Origin: Mastigocoleus testarum BC008
GTDB taxonomy: Bacteria > Cyanobacteriota > Cyanobacteriia > Cyanobacteriales > Nostocaceae
Reading direction: 5' to 3'
DNA: 64,000 nt
Assembly (NCBI RefSeq): GCF_001456025.1
Contig: NZ_LMTZ01000139.1
Coordinates: 1 to 64,000, forward strand
Shown here: piece by piece, positions 54,340-63,662 of the stretch
How positions within the stretch are numbered: position 1 is the first letter of the stretch
How the letters are laid out: every line of letters begins with the position of its first letter
Position numbers and translations under genes: made by a program
The notes under the pieces: generated by a model
Told to the model about the DNA's origin: nothing
Seen by the model: the letters and a program-made list of their open reading frames with translations, nothing else
Database searches by the model: none

Positions 54340-55295
54340 TATACATCAAATTCTATTTGCATCCACTCGCAAACTAGAGGGTTTTTTTTAGTAAATATGA
54401 ACTAAATGTTCCTGAAAATCTGCGTTTGTTAACGCACAAAGCGTGAGACGCACCGTTCACCTCTGGTGCCCCTCAGGCGAACACCCTAGGTGCGTTAAAA
54501 TAGGCGCGCCACAAAGTGGCGCTTTAGAAATAAAAATTATTTACATTTTCTTGTCATCAATTCTCTTACGATAAAAATTATGGCGTTGCTGAATAGAGAA
54601 TGCTAATCAAGAAATTAAGTTATTGAAACATTAATTTTTCGTAGATATTTGCACCAAAAGCATTACGCACTCACCAACGCCAAAATTATTACTTAAGAAA
54701 TGTAAATGTACAAGTTAGGAGTTGCAAAGTATAGGGGTCAAGTAAAAGTAAGATTTTAGATTCTCATAGGTTTTTCTAATATCTGGTTAACTTATAAAGA
54801 AAGATGAATAGTATTTCTATATACAAAAAATTGACATCTTAAAATACCTTTTCTTAGTTTGAGTACAATTTTAGAATTATGTAAGTAATCCAAATAGATA
54901 CCGCAAAAATAGCTGTAAATCTTTGAGAAATAGGGTTTAGGGTTGAGTACATTAACTTCTAATGGTCAGCCCGAAAAATACTAGAACCTTGGCTACATTA
55001 ATTCTAGGAGCCTTACCCGAATAAAATTTTTAAGTTTGCATTATTAACTTGTCCTTTGGCTAAATTTTTCCTTGAGTTTGAATCTCTACAAGTCCAGATA
55101 AAAGTACCTTTAAGAGCGAATCCTAACTTTAGGACTATCCACATTTTTAGGTTGTTACAATCGAGATTGTAAAGTATTGAGTACAAGTTTAATAAAACTA
55201 ATAAAATCAATCTTCGACTAATTTATTTTTTGTTCAGAGTTGTTTTGGTATAAGCAGAAAAACAGTACGTTTCTTCACAAGCCTTAACATTAGCA
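54340..55295. other. 956-bp spacer with repeat debris before nifP
   Basis: Contains GC-rich palindromic insertions (about 54430-54520, with GCGCACC/GGTGCGTT inversions). It also holds TGGCGTTG at 54581 and CAACGCCA at about 54677 as possible inverted ends of an IS remnant. No gene recognised; the 65-codon minus frame at 55013-55210 is not protein-like. The nifP promoter should lie near the right end. Confidence 0.4.
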
Positions 55296-56216
55296 ATGCA
55301 AAAATCCGACTACCGGCTCGACAAGTTCCTAATTGAGACAATCTCAGACGAGCCTGTGCTGAATTGTGCAATTGAGGATATGGATAAAGCTGAGAAACTG
55401 GGTAAGAAAATTAGTTTTGAACCAATTTGGAGTGATTTTCGTATTATCTTCGAACGGGATCCAGCAGCACATAATTGGCTAGAAGTACTGTTTTGTTATC
55501 CTGGGTTGCATGCGTTATGGCTACACAGAATCGCCCATTGGTTATACGAATGTCAAATAAGTTTCTTTCCACGTTTAATTTCTCATATTGCTCGATTTCT
55601 CACCGGAATTGAAATTCATCCTGGAGCCAAAATTGGTAAAGGTGTATTTATAGACCATGGTATGGGAGTCGTAATTGGAGAGACTGCCATCATTGGAGAG
55701 TATTCACTAATTTACCAAGGTGTGACCCTCGGGGGAACAGGTAAGGAAAGTGGTAAGCGACATCCGACCTTAGGTAAACAAACAATTATTGGTGCTGGGG
55801 CAAAAATTCTAGGAAATATCCATATTGGTGATCGCGTCCGGGTTGGTGCAAGTTCTGTTGTATTACGAAATGTTCCTTCAGATTCAACTGTGGTAGGTGT
55901 TCCTGGTCGTAATATTTCCAGGACTCAGAACTCTCCCCTTTATCCTTTAGAGCATGGGAAACTACCCGATCTAGAAGGAAAAGCAATTATTTCCTTGTTG
56001 GAACGTGTCGAAAGAGCAGAAAAGCAACTACAAAGCCTCACTCTGCAATTTCAAGAACAAGAACTTAAAGAACAAATTCAACAAAAAAAATCTCAAGCAA
56101 AAGAATTCAAGAATGAAAACTCAAGAATGAAAGTTTCAAAAACAAGAACTCACAAACCAGAACTTGTAACCAAGGAACCTCCCAAATGTCACATTACGAC
56201 AGCCCAAAAACTATAA
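55296..56216 (+). CDS. nifP: serine O-acetyltransferase, nif-linked (NifP)
   Basis: A 306-residue serine acetyltransferase, which makes O-acetylserine for cysteine supply during nitrogenase assembly. The hexapeptide left-handed helix (IHPGAKIGKGVFIDHGMGVV, GVTLGGTGKESGKRHPTLG) carries the active His residues. The N-terminal region is longer than in CysE core enzymes and a Lys/Glu-rich coiled-coil-like tail of about 80 residues is appended. Its last 31 bp overlap the next small gene. Confidence 0.92.
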   Translation: MQKSDYRLDKFLIETISDEPVLNCAIEDMDKAEKLGKKISFEPIWSDFRIIFERDPAAHNWLEVLFCYPGLHALWLHRIAHWLYECQISFFPRLISHIARFLTGIEIHPGAKIGKGVFIDHGMGVVIGETAIIGEYSLIYQGVTLGGTGKESGKRHPTLGKQTIIGAGAKILGNIHIGDRVRVGASSVVLRNVPSDSTVVGVPGRNISRTQNSPLYPLEHGKLPDLEGKAIISLLERVERAEKQLQSLTLQFQEQELKEQIQQKKSQAKEFKNENSRMKVSKTRTHKPELVTKEPPKCHITTAQKL

Positions 56217-56434
56217 CTGTTCGCTTGTGCTTAGAACTTCCCGTTGGAACTCGCTGGCAAATTTATCATAGATTGCAAGAACTCAAAATTGAATGTTCTT
56301 GTTCTGATGATGGTTCCCTACGAATTAAAGTCAATCAGTTTGAAGATTTAGTTTTACTGCAAAGCACTCTAAAGCAATTTACAGCTTCCCGACAAGAACT
56401 AATTGACTGGTTAGATAAATGCTGGAACTTATAA
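56186..56434 (+). CDS. small conserved protein downstream of nifP (asr1405-like)
   Basis: An 82-residue protein starting MSHYDSPKTITVRLCLELPV. The start overlaps the nifP end in another frame, implying coupling. Two Cys (CSCSDDG) lie mid-protein. Its place between nifP and nifV parallels the small conserved genes of heterocystous nif clusters. Function unknown. Confidence 0.65.
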   Translation: MSHYDSPKTITVRLCLELPVGTRWQIYHRLQELKIECSCSDDGSLRIKVNQFEDLVLLQSTLKQFTASRQELIDWLDKCWNL

Positions 56435-56938
56435 TCTTTGAATATACTTTGATTCGATGTATAAGACTACACAATCAGTTTAAGACATTTCTAAATCCCG
56501 CAAAGCTATGATTTGTAAGCTTTTACTGTGCTTGCGCTCCCCTAGAGGCTTATAGCTGCGCTACCTGTGGCTCCGCCGACACCATAAAAGCTCTAGCTGC
56601 GCCGATCCGAGAAGTTAGTTCATAAGCGCCGTCACCCTATGCTAATGACTTGGGCGTAGCGCCACAAATGCTTTGGAATCAAGCGATCGCTCTTTTCTCA
56701 GAATGCCGGAATCTAAATTTAGATTTTTTCAAGAGAATTTTTCATTGCTTGGCAATATCATAAATAGATACGTGTCCAAGTAATGAATTAGAATCTCACT
56801 TTAGTTGCTACTAAATCATTACTTGATACTCATTATTTTTCTTTGAGTTTTAGGTAATGGTACTACCCCCTACACCAAAAAGTAACATTTGCTGCATACT
56901 GAAAAACAAATATTTTTCGATACTGATTTTTCTAAAAA

Positions 56939-56960
56939 AAACCCCAATTCTTGGGTTTCT
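56939..56960. terminator. hairpin in spacer after nifP unit
   Basis: AAACCC and GGGTTT form a stem around CAATTCTT, with A and T runs on either side. The remaining 56435-57099 spacer has GC-rich repeat debris near 56540-56660 and no gene. Confidence 0.4.
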
Positions 56961-57099
56961 TTTGTAGTGAAAATATTAAATTTTCCTGAAATTGTTCTCA
57001 GAGTTAAAAATCATTTTCCGAAATCATCAGTATAAAAGGAGAAATATTTATTTATTCATATTTTCTAATTAAATTCTAAGTATAAGGACTAAACGTTCC

Positions 57100-57300
57100 A
57101 TGATGTTTAACTATCGTCGCGATCGAAAATTCATAGTTTTTTTGCAAAATGAACTGGAACTATCAAACTCAGATATAGCTGTTGCGTTGCGACATCGAGA
57201 ATGTGACAGTGCTCGTTTACCAATGCTGCTATGGCAATATGGCTTAATTGATTTGGAACAGTTAGAACGAATTTTTGATTGGTTAGAAAAGCAGGTTTAA
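57100..57300 (+). CDS. DUF2949-type small protein upstream of nifV
   Basis: A 66-residue protein, MMFNYRRDRKFIVFLQNELE, ending RIFDWLEKQV. The pattern ALRHRE...LPMLLWQYGLIDLEQL matches cyanobacterial DUF2949 proteins. A member sits in the same position, between nifP and nifV, in related nif clusters. No catalytic motif; a helical, cytosolic protein of unknown role. Confidence 0.75.
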   Translation: MMFNYRRDRKFIVFLQNELELSNSDIAVALRHRECDSARLPMLLWQYGLIDLEQLERIFDWLEKQV

Positions 57301-57436
57301 GTGAATCTGCAAGTGAAATCTGTGTTTAAGCATAAATATTTTGGCAAATATGTTACCCACTATCAGTAATTGCCTAAAACTAGGACCAAAATCAATAAAG
57401 AGATTAGGAAATTTTCCCACTATAGGTACTATCAAA

Positions 57437-58570
57437 ATGAATCAAGTCCTAATCAATGACACCACTTTACGCGATGGTGAACAGGCTGCTGGCGTTGCTT
57501 TTAATTTAGAAGAAAAAATTGCGATCGCCAAGTTTCTTGATGCTATTGGTCTTGAAGAAATAGAGGTTGGAATCCCAGCGATGGGTGAGGAAGAACAACG
57601 CGCAATCCAATCAATTGCAGATTTGGGCTTATCTGCAAAACTTTTGGGTTGGAATCGTGCTGTGATTTCCGATATTAAAGCTTCTATGGCTTGTGGTCTG
57701 AAGCGAATGCATATTGCTATCCCCGTATCTGGAATTCAAATTGCGACAAAGTTTCAAGGTCAATGGCGGATCACATTACAGCAACTCAAAGACTGTATTA
57801 GTTTTGCTGTGGATAAAGGCTTTTGGGTCGCGGTTGGTGGTGAAGACTCCTCCAGAGCTGATGATGAATTTCTTTTAGATGTAGCCCTTTACGCCCAAGA
57901 ATGGGGTGCAAAACGTTTTCGCTTCTGTGACACAGTAGGAGTTCTCGACCCTTTTACCACATACAGTAAAGTTAAACGTCTAGTATCAGGCTTACGAATT
58001 CCTGTAGAGGTTCACACCCACAATGATTTTGGTTTAGCTACAGCTAATGCTCTTGCTGGACTTAAAGCCGGAGCTTTAAGCGTTAATACAACTGTTAACG
58101 GATTGGGTGAAAGAGCTGGTAATGCAGCATTGGAAGAAGTAGTAATGGCAATCAAACGAATGTATGGGGTTGATTTAGGTATTGATACCCCTCGTTTATT
58201 AGAGCTATCAAAACTTGTTGCAAATGCATCTGGTTGTCGAGTTCCACCTTGGAAAGCAATTGTTGGTGAAAATACCTTTGCTCATGAATCTGGAATTCAT
58301 GCTCATGGAGTTTTAAAAAATCCATTTACCTATGAGCCTTTTGCACCAGAAGAAGTAGGTCGCGAACGTCGTTTAGTCGTAGGTAAACATTCGGGTCGTC
58401 ACTTAATATCTAATTTACTGAAGCAACATGGCATTTTCCTAAGTAAGGAAGAAACTCAATCTGTTCTTGATGCAGTTCGACAGTGTTCGATGGAGAAGAA
58501 ACGTAATCTCACGACCGAGGAGTTGTTGGATTTGGTAAAAATACAAAAATATTCCCATGCAATTAGATGA
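57437..58570 (+). CDS. nifV: homocitrate synthase NifV
   Basis: About 377 residues from MNQVLINDTTLRDGEQAAG; the longer TTG frame adds 32 non-conserved residues. The DRE-TIM metallolyase barrel has TLRDGEQ, VHTHNDFGLATANALAGL with the metal-binding His pair, and NGLGERAGN. It makes homocitrate, the organic ligand of FeMo-co. The stop overlaps the nifZ start by 14 bp. Confidence 0.94.
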   Translation: MNQVLINDTTLRDGEQAAGVAFNLEEKIAIAKFLDAIGLEEIEVGIPAMGEEEQRAIQSIADLGLSAKLLGWNRAVISDIKASMACGLKRMHIAIPVSGIQIATKFQGQWRITLQQLKDCISFAVDKGFWVAVGGEDSSRADDEFLLDVALYAQEWGAKRFRFCDTVGVLDPFTTYSKVKRLVSGLRIPVEVHTHNDFGLATANALAGLKAGALSVNTTVNGLGERAGNAALEEVVMAIKRMYGVDLGIDTPRLLELSKLVANASGCRVPPWKAIVGENTFAHESGIHAHGVLKNPFTYEPFAPEEVGRERRLVVGKHSGRHLISNLLKQHGIFLSKEETQSVLDAVRQCSMEKKRNLTTEELLDLVKIQKYSHAIR

Positions 58571-58838
58571 ACTTGAATTACATTTACCTCCAGTATTCGA
58601 TATTGGAGATAAAGTCCGGATACGAAAGCTGATCAAAAATGATGGTACCTTCCCTGGTAAACAAGTTGGTGAAGTTTTAGCGAACATAGGAGATGTTGGC
58701 TATATCGTTAGTATTGGTACTTACTTACAAACTGCCTACATTTATGCAGTACATTTTTTGGATAAAGGTTATGTTGTCGGTTGTCGAAAAAGAGAATTAG
58801 AGGCTGTTGAGACTAACCCAGAGAATGACGAACAATGA
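58557..58838 (+). CDS. nifZ: nitrogenase maturation protein NifZ
   Basis: A 93-residue NifZ with FDIGDKVRIRKLIKNDGTFPG and GDVGYIVSIGTYLQTAYIYA, the SH3-like fold of the family. It assists P-cluster formation in the MoFe protein. Translation is coupled to nifV by overlap. Confidence 0.92.
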   Translation: MQLDELELHLPPVFDIGDKVRIRKLIKNDGTFPGKQVGEVLANIGDVGYIVSIGTYLQTAYIYAVHFLDKGYVVGCRKRELEAVETNPENDEQ

Positions 58839-58920
58839 ACAGAAAATATAAGAAGCTTAAATGATAACTGACGGGTGATAACTGAAACAAAGTATTACAA
58901 ATCTAACAGTGAGGTTTTCA

Positions 58921-59124
58921 ATGAAAGTAATGTTGCGTGAAAATTCTGAAGGAACTCTAATTGTTTATGTGGCAAAAAAAGACCTTGAGGAAGAAGTTGT
59001 CAAACAAACTGATGGGTCAGAAGGTAAAATTTTTACTTTAGCTAATGGTTGGGAATTAGTTTTTCCCGATCTACCAGACCCATTACAGTTACCTAAAACA
59101 GTAGAGGCTAGAAGGTTAGCCTAG
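58921..59124 (+). CDS. nifT: NifT/FixU small protein
   Basis: About 67 residues from MKVMLRENSEGTLIVYVAKK; the GTG four codons upstream is less likely. NGWELVFPDLP is the family signature. Role in nitrogen fixation is minor or unknown. Follows nifZ by about 80 bp. Confidence 0.9.
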   Translation: MKVMLRENSEGTLIVYVAKKDLEEEVVKQTDGSEGKIFTLANGWELVFPDLPDPLQLPKTVEARRLA

Positions 59125-59475
59125 TTTTTTTGAGTTGTGAGTTGTGAGTTATGAATTGTTATATTGTGTCCGCTTGTAAAGAAATTCTTGATCTAGTGTT
59201 CTTTGGAGTGCTAATAGGCTATGGGCTTTCCATCTAACTAGCGGTCGCAATCCATAACACTTTTGAGTGGCGCTCAAGCAGGCATTGTATTCCTATACCT
59301 AACTCTTAACTCTATACTCTCCACTCATTAAGTGTCTTAATATATGCGTGTTAATATATACTATGTATTTTTTAGCTTGGTTTTAATTTTACAGTTCTAT
59401 ATGAGTCGCTTTAAATGCATAGCTTCAAGTTTATAGCTCTAAAATTTATTGTTGCAGAATTGAGAACAGAAAAAA
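59125..59475. other. 351-bp spacer after nifT
   Basis: Low-complexity GAGTTGTGAGTTATGAATTG repeats close to the nifT stop; otherwise nothing recognised. Confidence 0.35.
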
Positions 59476-60033
59476 ATGGCTAAGCAAAACCTAAGGCTAT
59501 CAGAATTTGAGCTTGAAGGTAAATTTCTAGGCTTTTTTAGAAATAAATCTGGAAAATTAAAGTATTTGAGATTAATGATTACAGCAGGAGATGTAAAAAT
59601 TAAACTTCCGAAAAAATTACGGAATGCAGCAAGTTTATATTTAGTTCCTGGTGAAGAGATTAGTATTAGAGGTATCAGCAAACGGAAAATTAATAAAAAT
59701 CATAGCAAAGTAAAACTGAAAGCTAAATTCATCAAGTCAGCTAATTTTTTCCCGAAGCAACATATAGAAGAACACTCAAAAGCCAAGATTTTGATTTGTC
59801 AAAAACCCCGTTGCATTAAAAGTGGTGGGAAAGATTTAGTATCAAAGCTAGAAAAAACTCTCTGTCAACAAGGACTTCAAGACCAAGTAATTATTAAACG
59901 TAGCGGATGTTTAAAGCGTTGTTCCAAAGCTCCTAACTGTGTTCTGGAAATGTCCGCAAAGAAATCTAGTAACAACCAGCCAGTACATCCAAAGAAAATT
60001 ATTTCTCTATTAGAAAAATATGTAAGTTCTTAA
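59476..60033 (+). CDS. thioredoxin-like [2Fe-2S] ferredoxin domain protein
   Basis: A 185-residue basic protein. The C-terminal half has ILICQKPRCIKSGGKDL and RSGCLKRCSKAPNCV, the four-Cys pattern of thioredoxin-fold [2Fe-2S] ferredoxins (NuoE/Shethna type). The N-terminal 90 residues form a separate Lys-rich beta domain (GKLKYLRLMITAGDVKIKLP). Location next to the nif genes suggests an electron-transfer or Fe-S role there; unproven. Confidence 0.75.
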   Translation: MAKQNLRLSEFELEGKFLGFFRNKSGKLKYLRLMITAGDVKIKLPKKLRNAASLYLVPGEEISIRGISKRKINKNHSKVKLKAKFIKSANFFPKQHIEEHSKAKILICQKPRCIKSGGKDLVSKLEKTLCQQGLQDQVIIKRSGCLKRCSKAPNCVLEMSAKKSSNNQPVHPKKIISLLEKYVSS

Positions 60034-60177
60034 ATTACTACGAGCAAAACACATATGAGTCAAATAAATAGAGGTAGAACATTTTATGCTTTACCATAAT
60101 ACTTGTATTTTATACTACTTAATATTTAAAATTAATTAAATGTCTATTTTCTCTAAAATCCTGAACTATTATTTATT

Positions 60178-60273
60178 TTACATAGTCCAAATACCTATTA
60201 ACAAAATTGCGTGAACTCCAATTCCAGCAGCAAACCAGCGGGAATTAGCGTTTTTAGGTGCTGGTAGTTCTTC
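60178..60273 (-). pseudogene. possible membrane-peptide remnant
   Basis: A minus-strand frame without start reads EELPAPKNANSRWFAAGIGV then HAILLIGIWTM and stop, resembling the end of a small photosynthetic-type membrane subunit. I cannot identify it. The rest of the 60034-60544 spacer is AT-rich and should contain the mntC promoter. Confidence 0.25.
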
Positions 60274-60544
60274 CTAATGTAAATGAATTTTTAATTTTCT
60301 TTAGATTCGAAACATAACCATTTAAAACAAGTATTTGATATAACATGGAGCGAGGAAAAGAAAATAGGTATCTTTAATTTATCCGCTATTATCACCCTTA
60401 GGTATTTGCTGTATTCCACCGATTAAAAATCTGTCGTCTGAGATTTTTGCAATCTAATATCTTTCTCATAATTCTTTCATTTTTGCTATCCAAGTACTAT
60501 AGTATAAAAATGAGAAGATTATGAGATTAGTTCTCGGGAGCTAA

Positions 60545-61522
60545 ATGATAAATATTTTTAGGAGACAGCCCCAGGTATCAAAACTGGTAATAGCAGTTGG
60601 AATTGTATTTGGTTTATTGGTGAGCGGATGTAATAATTCAAACAATGTATCCTTTGACCAGGGACAAGAATCTAGTAATACGGGACAGAGTCCAGACGCA
60701 AAGAATAGGAAAATTATCCTGACAACCTTTACAGTACTTGCAGATATGGCTCGTAATGTTGCTGGGGATAAAGCTACTGTTCAATCTTTGACAAGACCAG
60801 GGGCGGAAATTCATGGATACGAACCGACTCCTAGCGACATAGTTAAAGCTCAAAAAGCAGATCTTATTTTAGATAATGGTTTGGGTTTAGAACGTTGGGC
60901 ACAGAAATTTTATGGGAACCTAAGAGATGTTCCTCATGCAACCTTAAGTGAGGGGATAACACCAATAAATATCAGCGAAGATGCATATGCAGGAAAACCA
61001 AATCCCCATGCTTGGATGTCACCAAAATTAGCGTTGAGGTATGTAGATAATATTCGTGCATCTTTAGTAAAGTTAGACCCGGCAAATGCAGAGACTTATA
61101 ATGCTAATGCTAAAGCTTATAGTCAGCAAATTAAGCAAGTGGATTTAAAGTTACAAGAAACTGTGGAAAAAATTCCTCAAAATAGACGTTTTATGGTGAC
61201 TTGTGAAGGAGCATTTTCTTATTTAGCGAATGATTATGGTTTAAAAGAAGTATATTTATGGGCGGTTAATTCCGAGCAACAAGCAACTCCGAGACAAGTT
61301 GAAAAAGTAATTACAACAGTAAGGAAAAATCAAATACCTGTAGTTTTTTGTGAAAGTACTGTAAGTGCTGATGCTCAGAAACAAGTTGCTAAAGAATCGA
61401 ATTCAAAATTTGGTGGTGTATTTTATGTCGATTCACTTACTGAAGAAAATGGTGTTGCACCTACTTATTTTAAGTTATTAGAGTATAACATTAATACTTT
61501 AGTTAATGGTTTAAAAAAATAG
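60545..61522 (+). CDS. mntC: manganese-binding lipoprotein MntC
   Basis: A 325-residue cluster A-I binding protein with lipobox LLVSGC (C29). The segments AEIHGYEPTPSDIVKAQKAD, NPHAWMSPKLALRYVDNIR, VTCEGAFSYLANDYG and FCESTVS follow the cyanobacterial MntC pattern. The His-rich loop of ZnuA is absent, which supports manganese over zinc. It heads mntC-mntA-mntB. Confidence 0.92.
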   Translation: MINIFRRQPQVSKLVIAVGIVFGLLVSGCNNSNNVSFDQGQESSNTGQSPDAKNRKIILTTFTVLADMARNVAGDKATVQSLTRPGAEIHGYEPTPSDIVKAQKADLILDNGLGLERWAQKFYGNLRDVPHATLSEGITPINISEDAYAGKPNPHAWMSPKLALRYVDNIRASLVKLDPANAETYNANAKAYSQQIKQVDLKLQETVEKIPQNRRFMVTCEGAFSYLANDYGLKEVYLWAVNSEQQATPRQVEKVITTVRKNQIPVVFCESTVSADAQKQVAKESNSKFGGVFYVDSLTEENGVAPTYFKLLEYNINTLVNGLKK

Positions 61523-61671
61523 GGCTAATTTGAGATATTTTAAGAGTTAAAAAGTCATCATACTACTATATAGTAGATGCATCAATATCTTTATATTTTT
61601 CCATCAAATATTTGTATTTTAATGAAGATTAGTTGTAATAAATACTTTCATTGGGATAAATTATAATTATT

Positions 61672-62418
61672 ATGTCTAGAATTGCGGTTCAAGTAGAAGA
61701 AGTTACAGTTACTTACAACGGTAAAGTTGCTTTGCATGGAGCAAATTTAGAATTAAAAACTTCTTCTATAAGTGGTTTGGTAGGGATGAATGGCTCGGGT
61801 AAATCAACTTTATTTAAATCAATTATGGGTTTTGTTAAACCCATAACTGGACGTGTTTTAATCAAAGGAATGTCGATAAGTAAAGCACAAAAACAAAATT
61901 TGGTTGCTTATATTCCTCAAACTGAAGATGTAGATTGGAATTTTCCGATTGGTGTGAAAGATGTAGTCATGATGGGACGCTATGGCTACATGAATTTTTT
62001 AAGGATTCCCAGTGCTAACGATCGCAGAGTTGTGCAGGAAAGTTTAAAAAGAACCCATATGGAAGAATTTAGCGATCGACAAATTGGAGAGCTTTCAGGC
62101 GGGCAAAAAAAACGAGCATTTTTAGCACGGGCTTTGGCGCAACAAGCACAAATAATTCTTTTAGACGAACCCTTTACGGGAGTAGATATTAAAACAGAAA
62201 AGGCAATTATTCAACTGTTGGTTGAATTACGAAATATGGGTCATACAATTTTAATTTCTACCCATGACCTTTCTTCTATTTCGACATTTTGTGATGACGT
62301 AGTATTAATAAATCGTACTATTTTGGCTTACGGTCCTACAGGAGAGATTTTTACAGAAGAGAATATTGCTCGTACCTTTGGGGGAATGGTACCGGTTGGG
62401 GGAATTGGTAATAAGTAA
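61672..62418 (+). CDS. mntA: manganese ABC transporter ATPase MntA
   Basis: A 248-residue ABC ATPase with Walker A GMNGSGKST, signature LSGGQKKRAFLARAL, Walker B IILLDEP and switch His in STHDLSS. It couples to MntB and MntC. About 150 bp separates it from mntC. It resembles the zinc ATPase znuC of this window, showing common ancestry of the two importers. Confidence 0.92.
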   Translation: MSRIAVQVEEVTVTYNGKVALHGANLELKTSSISGLVGMNGSGKSTLFKSIMGFVKPITGRVLIKGMSISKAQKQNLVAYIPQTEDVDWNFPIGVKDVVMMGRYGYMNFLRIPSANDRRVVQESLKRTHMEEFSDRQIGELSGGQKKRAFLARALAQQAQIILLDEPFTGVDIKTEKAIIQLLVELRNMGHTILISTHDLSSISTFCDDVVLINRTILAYGPTGEIFTEENIARTFGGMVPVGGIGNK

Positions 62419-62490
62419 TAAGTAATAAGTAATAAGTCATTAGTAATGAGTAATAAGTAACAAGTAATAAGTAATGAGTCATGAGTAATA
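62405..62490. repeat. TAATAAG/TAATGAG heptamer tandem repeat (STRR-like)
   Basis: Repeated GTAATAA and variant GTAATGA units start right at the mntA stop, which is itself within the repeat. A GC-rich palindromic block (about 62495-62600) follows. It resembles, inverted, the insert near 44273 (ACAGCGCACAGTAAT versus ATTACTGTGCGCTGT). Confidence 0.75.
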
Positions 62491-62717
62491 AGTAATGTTA
62501 GCGGCTAGCGGTAGCCTACCGTAAGGTATTGCGGGCGCGTTAGCATTCGCCGCTCGCGGCGCGGTCTAGCGGGACACGTAAGTGTACACAGCGCACAGTA
62601 ATGAGTAAAAGCTTATGCATTATGGCGTTAGCTATGTGGTAATTAATTGTTAATATTTTATATTAATTTTTTGTGGAGTTTTTTCAAATTTAGAAAATAA
62701 TTTGACCGGTCAAAATT

Positions 62718-63578
62718 ATGGGTATAGAAACAGTTTGGCAATGGTTTGTTGCACCTTTGCAATTTGAATTTATGATTAAGGCAATATTTGTAAGTGCTTT
62801 AGTCGGTGTTGTTTGTTCCATGCTTTCATGTTATATGACTCTCAAAGGTTGGGCTTTAATGGGTGATGCGGTTTCCCATGCAGTACTTCCAGGAGTTGTG
62901 ATTGCTTATATTGTAAATATTCCTTTTGCTATTGGAGCTTTTATATTTGGCTTGGGTTCAGTAGTTTCAATTGGATTTATTAAGTCAAAAACTCGAATTA
63001 AAGAGGATACGGTAATGGGTTTAGTATTTACCGGTTTCTTCGCTTTTGGTTTGGTACTAATTTCTAAGACGCCAAGTAATATAGATTTAATGCATATTCT
63101 GTTTGGAAATGTTTTAGGTATTTCCGACCAAAATCTAATTCAAACAATCATAATTGGCGTTATTACTATAATATCTCTAACAGTTTTACGGAAAGACTTA
63201 CTACTATTTTGTTTTGATGCGACCCATGCACGTAGTATAGGATTAAATACTACTGCTTTGTACTATATTTTGTTATCATTGCTTGCTTTAACAATTGTTG
63301 CAGCTCAACAAACTGTGGGAATTATTTTAGTGATTGCAATGTTAGTAACCCCAGGAGCAACTGCTTATATGTTGAGCGATAGTTTCGGTACGATGACAAT
63401 CATTGCTGTTGCTTCCGGAGTATTTTCCAGTTTAATGGGAACCTATATTAGTTACCATCTTGACGCATCCACGGGTGGGTGTATTGTAGTATTACAAACT
63501 TTATTGTTTGTTGCTGCGATGATTTTTGCACCCAAACACGGAATGTTGGTCAGACATTTACAAGCACGGGGCAGGTAA
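62718..63578 (+). CDS. mntB: manganese ABC transporter permease MntB
   Basis: A 286-residue ABC-3 permease with eight or nine hydrophobic segments. Signatures are MTLKGWALMGDAVSHAVLPG and IILVIAMLVTPGATAYML. It follows mntA after a repeat-filled 299-bp gap, so co-transcription would have to cross the heptamer repeats and palindrome. Confidence 0.92.
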   Translation: MGIETVWQWFVAPLQFEFMIKAIFVSALVGVVCSMLSCYMTLKGWALMGDAVSHAVLPGVVIAYIVNIPFAIGAFIFGLGSVVSIGFIKSKTRIKEDTVMGLVFTGFFAFGLVLISKTPSNIDLMHILFGNVLGISDQNLIQTIIIGVITIISLTVLRKDLLLFCFDATHARSIGLNTTALYYILLSLLALTIVAAQQTVGIILVIAMLVTPGATAYMLSDSFGTMTIIAVASGVFSSLMGTYISYHLDASTGGCIVVLQTLLFVAAMIFAPKHGMLVRHLQARGR

Positions 63579-63662
63579 TTGATTATGAATCTGAATTTTT
63601 AACGGGGCTTGATTGTAATTGTGGTAGTACCAGTATGTCGAACATGGGCTAGTTTGTAGAAA

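Noticed and set aside
55013..55210. 65-codon minus frame before nifP
   Set aside because: AT-rich spacer, no RBS or conserved pattern.
60545..63578. Second zinc importer
   Set aside because: The binding protein lacks the His-rich loop and follows the MntC pattern, so manganese is more likely.
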